64,000 bases of DNA from Planococcus donghaensis (lineage in GTDB: Bacteria; Bacillota; Bacilli; Bacillales_A; Planococcaceae), in the NCBI RefSeq assembly GCF_001687665.2, contig NZ_CP016543.2, positions 2,294,001 to 2,358,000 on the forward strand, written 5' to 3'. The stretch's first letter is position 1, and every line of letters begins with the position of its first letter. Below, one piece after another: positions 61,120 to 64,000 of this stretch. A program made the translations under genes and the position numbers. The notes beneath the pieces are model-generated. The model had not been told where the DNA came from and did no database searches. It worked only from the letters and a program-made list of their open reading frames with translations.

Positions 61120-61155
61120 AAAGAAAACAGGAAAAATTCATTTCCTGTTTTCTTT
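61120..61155 (-). terminator. Terminator after the carbamoylase-like gene
   Basis: AAAGAAAACAGGAAA / TTTCCTGTTTTCTTT with a 6-base loop. Confidence 0.88.
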
Positions 61156-61176
61156 ATCGATTGGTAACATGATTAG

Positions 61177-62478
61177 TTATTGTTTCATTGAAGTTTCAAT
61201 AAAGTCTTTCAACACATGAATTCCCATGACACAATCGTTTAAACTAGACCACTCTTTTGGATTGTGACTAATCCCATCTTTACTTCTGACAAAAAGCATG
61301 GCGACAGGAATTGTGCGACCAAGATTCATCGCATCGTGACCGGCCCCACTTGGAATATACGTTGGGACAATATCAAACTTTTTTAACGATGTCGCTAGAC
61401 GAGTTTGCAACTTGTTAGCAATAGGAACGGGCTTGATCCTCGTATTCAACTTAGTCGTTACATGTACCTCATGTTTTATTGCGACTTTTTCAGCTTGTTC
61501 GATTAATTGATCAATTAAAAGATCTCTTGGTTCTTCATTAATGTCGCGAATATCAACTAGCATTTCCACTTTCTCTGGTATAACATTTGCTCCATTTGGG
61601 AAAACTTCTAATTTCCCGACTGTAGCTACTGCCGTATTATTTATGGCTCTTGGAAATTCAGGAATCGATTGAAGAAATTCTGCAGCAGCTACTAAACAGT
61701 CTTTTCTTCCAGTCATGGGTGTATTTCCTGCATGTCCAGCTTCACCTACAAAGACGACTTTAAGCCAAGCGGGACCAGCAATACCATTTACGATTCCAAC
61801 TGGTTGATCCGCTTGCTCCAACTTTTTCCCTTGTTCAATGTGCACTTCTACAAACAGTTCTAATTCTGTTAAATCTCTTTTAGCCGCTTTAAAAGCTTCA
61901 AGTGTGCTCCCATAATGAGTTAATACTTCTTCTAATGTCTCTCCATTATAGTCACGAAGCTGCGCTATTTCTTCATCCGAAATAGCGCCAATCATTGCTT
62001 GACTCCCCGTTAACCCCCTATTAAAACGTGATCCTTCTTCATCTGAAAAAATAATTACTTCGTAAGGTTTATCAGGAATATAGCCTGTTTCTTTCCACGA
62101 TTCCACAACTTCAAGTGCGGATAAGACACCAAGAGGACCATCAAAGTTACCGCCATTTGGAACACTGTCTACATGAGAACCAGAAGCGATAGCTGGAGCT
62201 TTTTGCAAACCTTCCAAGCGAGCTGTAACGTTCCCTGCTCCGTCTTCTGATACTTGTAAGCCCGCTTCTACCATCCATTCTTTCACCAGTGTTTTTGCCG
62301 CTTTTTCTTCATCGGAAAAGCCAGGTCTTTTTATGCCACCCACTTGAGAAAAACCAATCTGAGACAATTCGAATAATCGTTTTGCAATACGTTCTCCGTT
62401 AATGCCTGAATGACTGAGTTTAACATCATAATTTTTTATTAATTCTTCGTATAATGGATTATCATTTGTTTTTGGCAT
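61177..62478 (-). CDS. M20 family hydantoinase/carbamoylase (allantoate or N-carbamoyl-amino acid amidohydrolase type)
   Basis: A 433-residue binuclear metal hydrolase. The metal ligands are visible in SGSHVDSVPNGGNFDGPLG, FSDEEGSRF, VHIEQGKKLE and, near the end, SHNPKEW; the lid-domain motif is EAGHAGNTPM. Relatives remove the carbamoyl group from N-carbamoyl-L-amino acids, ureidoglycolate or allantoate. No purine or hydantoin genes are in view, so the substrate is open. It follows the second M20 gene by 21 bp, with AAGGAGG before its ATG. Confidence 0.9.
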   Translation of the reverse strand: MPKTNDNPLYEELIKNYDVKLSHSGINGERIAKRLFELSQIGFSQVGGIKRPGFSDEEKAAKTLVKEWMVEAGLQVSEDGAGNVTARLEGLQKAPAIASGSHVDSVPNGGNFDGPLGVLSALEVVESWKETGYIPDKPYEVIIFSDEEGSRFNRGLTGSQAMIGAISDEEIAQLRDYNGETLEEVLTHYGSTLEAFKAAKRDLTELELFVEVHIEQGKKLEQADQPVGIVNGIAGPAWLKVVFVGEAGHAGNTPMTGRKDCLVAAAEFLQSIPEFPRAINNTAVATVGKLEVFPNGANVIPEKVEMLVDIRDINEEPRDLLIDQLIEQAEKVAIKHEVHVTTKLNTRIKPVPIANKLQTRLATSLKKFDIVPTYIPSGAGHDAMNLGRTIPVAMLFVRSKDGISHNPKEWSSLNDCVMGIHVLKDFIETSMKQ

Positions 62479-62499
62479 AATATCCTCCTTAGTTTTTTG

Positions 62500-63675
62500 T
62501 TAGTTAGTTAAGAAAGACCATGCATATTGTGCGTAAAGTTCTGCTCCTATTACCATTGAATCTTCATCTACATTAAACTTGCCATGATGATGTGCCCACT
62601 GTGTATCTTTTTGTGGATTACCACTACCTACTAAAGCAAAGCTTCCTGGAACTTCGTCTAAGTAAAACGAGAAATCTTCTCCACCCATAGTCGGTTTTTC
62701 TACATAAAGAGAATTTTCACCGAAAGCTTCAATTGCTACGTCTTGCACTAACTGCGCACTCTCTGCTCCATTTATAACAGCTTGTGTTCCGCGAATATAC
62801 TCAACTTCTGCTGTACCACCATAGATAGCTGCTGTATGATCTGCATAAATCTTAAGTTGCTTTTCGATATGATCTCGTGTTGCAGGGTCAAAGCATCGCA
62901 CCGTTCCCTCAATATCTGCATTTTCAGCAATAATATTAAAGCGAGTTCCTACAACCATTTTCCCAATTGTTACAACGGCTGACTGTTGAGGATCTACAGT
63001 CCGTGAAACAACAGATTGTACATTCATTACAAACGACGATGCAATAATCGCTGCATCAACACAATCTTGAGGCATTGCACCGTGGCCTCCTTGACCTTTA
63101 AAGTGGACTTTGAAAATATCTGCAGAAGCAAAGGCTGGACCTGGACTGCAAGCTATTTTCCCTGTTTCACTTTGAGACCAAATGTGAATGCCAAACACAT
63201 TATCCACACCTTTTACCGCACCTTGGTCAACCATCGCTTTTGCGCCAGTCGCCACTTCTTCAGCAGGCTGGAAAACAAATCGTATATTTCCCGGAATCTC
63301 TTCTTTTACACTGACTAGCGCTTTAGCTGCTGTTAAAAGCATCGCTGTATGGACATCGTGCCCGCATGCATGCATTTTGCCAAGTTTTTTCGACTTGTAT
63401 GCCAAGTCTGTATTTAGTTCTTCTACAGACAAAGCATCCATATCCGCTCTAAGCGCAACAGTTTTACCATCTTTGCCGCCTTGAAGCTCAGCAACCACAC
63501 CTGTGGGTTCCATTTTATGCGCTTTGATACCAAGTTCCGTCAAATAATCATAAACAAATTGAGAAGTTTGAAACTCTTCCCATGATAGTTCCGGCTCGCT
63601 ATGAAGCTTGCGACGAATCCTAATCATTTCATCGCTATTCTCTTTTATCGCTTTTTTTATCGTTTGGTTAATCAT
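62500..63675 (-). CDS. M20D family amidohydrolase (N-acyl-amino acid / hippurate hydrolase type)
   Basis: A 391-residue zinc hydrolase of the IAA-amino acid/hippuricase family. The metal site cysteine and histidine lie in HACGHDVHTAMLL, with FQPAEE, the lid-domain GQGGHGAMP and the C-terminal GGEDFSFYL. It should cleave N-acyl or aminoacyl amides in the cytoplasm. Start ATG has GGAGGGG upstream. It lies between a membrane transporter gene and the carbamoylase-like gene, so uptake and stepwise hydrolysis of one nitrogen compound is likely. Confidence 0.92.
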   Translation of the reverse strand: MINQTIKKAIKENSDEMIRIRRKLHSEPELSWEEFQTSQFVYDYLTELGIKAHKMEPTGVVAELQGGKDGKTVALRADMDALSVEELNTDLAYKSKKLGKMHACGHDVHTAMLLTAAKALVSVKEEIPGNIRFVFQPAEEVATGAKAMVDQGAVKGVDNVFGIHIWSQSETGKIACSPGPAFASADIFKVHFKGQGGHGAMPQDCVDAAIIASSFVMNVQSVVSRTVDPQQSAVVTIGKMVVGTRFNIIAENADIEGTVRCFDPATRDHIEKQLKIYADHTAAIYGGTAEVEYIRGTQAVINGAESAQLVQDVAIEAFGENSLYVEKPTMGGEDFSFYLDEVPGSFALVGSGNPQKDTQWAHHHGKFNVDEDSMVIGAELYAQYAWSFLTN

Positions 63676-63738
63676 GATTAATCCCCTCCGATTGTCTCGA
63701 TAAACAGTTGTTCAAGTTTCATTTATCATTCGTTTCTC

Positions 63739-64000
63739 TTATAGGAAGCCGACAAAGATGCCTGCTAAAATAACCGAAACAATAGTAACTGTGATAAAAC
63801 CGGCCACTAACATTGGTGGTAACATGTGACTTGTTAATACTTCGCGTTCTTTTTCATCTTTTGTTAAGGAATTGATTACTTCTACTGTAATAATATAATC
63901 TGCTGGGAATCCGTACAGAGCAGTCAATGAAACGGCAAAAGCCATCTCTTTACTGACTTTAAGAAGTTTCCCGACGATAAACGAAAAGATATACATACCC
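63739..64000 (-). CDS. Membrane transporter, C-terminal part (runs off the window)
   Basis: Only the last ~87 codons are inside the window; the gene continues past base 64000. Two or three hydrophobic segments are visible, with the motif ALYGFPADYIITVEVINSLTKD between them and a final helix ending GIFVGFL. I cannot name the family with certainty. It precedes two amidohydrolase genes on the same strand by 63 bp, so it probably imports, or exports, their substrate. The ATG at 63996 is likely internal. Confidence 0.7.
   Translation of the reverse strand, partial: GMYIFSFIVGKLLKVSKEMAFAVSLTALYGFPADYIITVEVINSLTKDEKEREVLTSHMLPPMLVAGFITVTIVSVILAGIFVGFL

Overview
The window looks like chromosomal DNA of a low-G+C Gram-positive rod of the Bacillales, most likely the Planococcaceae/Caryophanaceae (Planococcus-like). 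The reasons are strong AGGAGG ribosome binding sites, conserved Bacillus gene order (fabH-fabF next to an opp/app transporter; yitU-yitV-yitW; addB-addA; csbA-minJ-ftsX-ftsE-cccB-yvjA-prfB-secA-hpf; comFA-comFC; degS-degU-yvyE-LCP-tagO) and Firmicute-type operators. The genus is an inference, not something read directly. No rRNA, tRNA, prophage or CRISPR array was found.

Layout. 1-4 kb: peptide ABC transporter (D-F-B-C order). 4-6.4 kb: fabH-fabF under a FapR operator. 6.5-9 kb: yjzD and an N-domain-less ClpB under a CtsR operator. 9-13.4 kb: yitW/yitV, yitU, degV and a CoA-disulfide reductase. 13.5-17.7 kb: a membrane-anchored GH13-like protein with degenerate catalytic motifs, yisL, yisK and a DUF418 protein. 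17.7-24.8 kb: addB-addA with a LexA-like box. 25-28 kb: TVP38 protein, azlCD, csbA, minJ. 28-38 kb: trans-sulfuration enzyme, TlpA-type thioredoxin, ftsEX, cccB, yvjA, prfB (with its programmed frameshift), secA, hpf. 38-46 kb: SDR, PilZ, comFC/comFA, a second degV, lipoprotein, DnaQ-like exonuclease and degSU, with two clusters of a 120-bp structured palindromic repeat. 46-50.5 kb: yvyE, an LCP-family protein, a complete IS1595-type element with a lipoprotein passenger gene and an exact 8-bp target duplication, then tagO.

50.5-64 kb is the accessory part. It holds a general-stress group (csbD and two YflT-domain proteins, each behind a sigma-B-like promoter), brnQ, and then the most striking locus: an HTH-TPR regulator of RRNPP/NprR size (54923-56212). 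Twelve bases downstream is a secreted precursor made of eight near-identical 16-residue repeats (56225-56698). This reads as a receptor plus a multi-copy peptide pheromone. It is followed by a PuuD-like amidotransferase, an alkyltransferase-like protein with Trp in place of the catalytic Cys, an unrecognised protein, a GNAT/FemAB-like protein, a Wzz-like membrane protein, a small winged-helix protein, two M20-family amidohydrolases and the 3' part of a membrane transporter.

Many convergent gene pairs share one perfect bidirectional hairpin terminator, often with the stop codon inside its stem.
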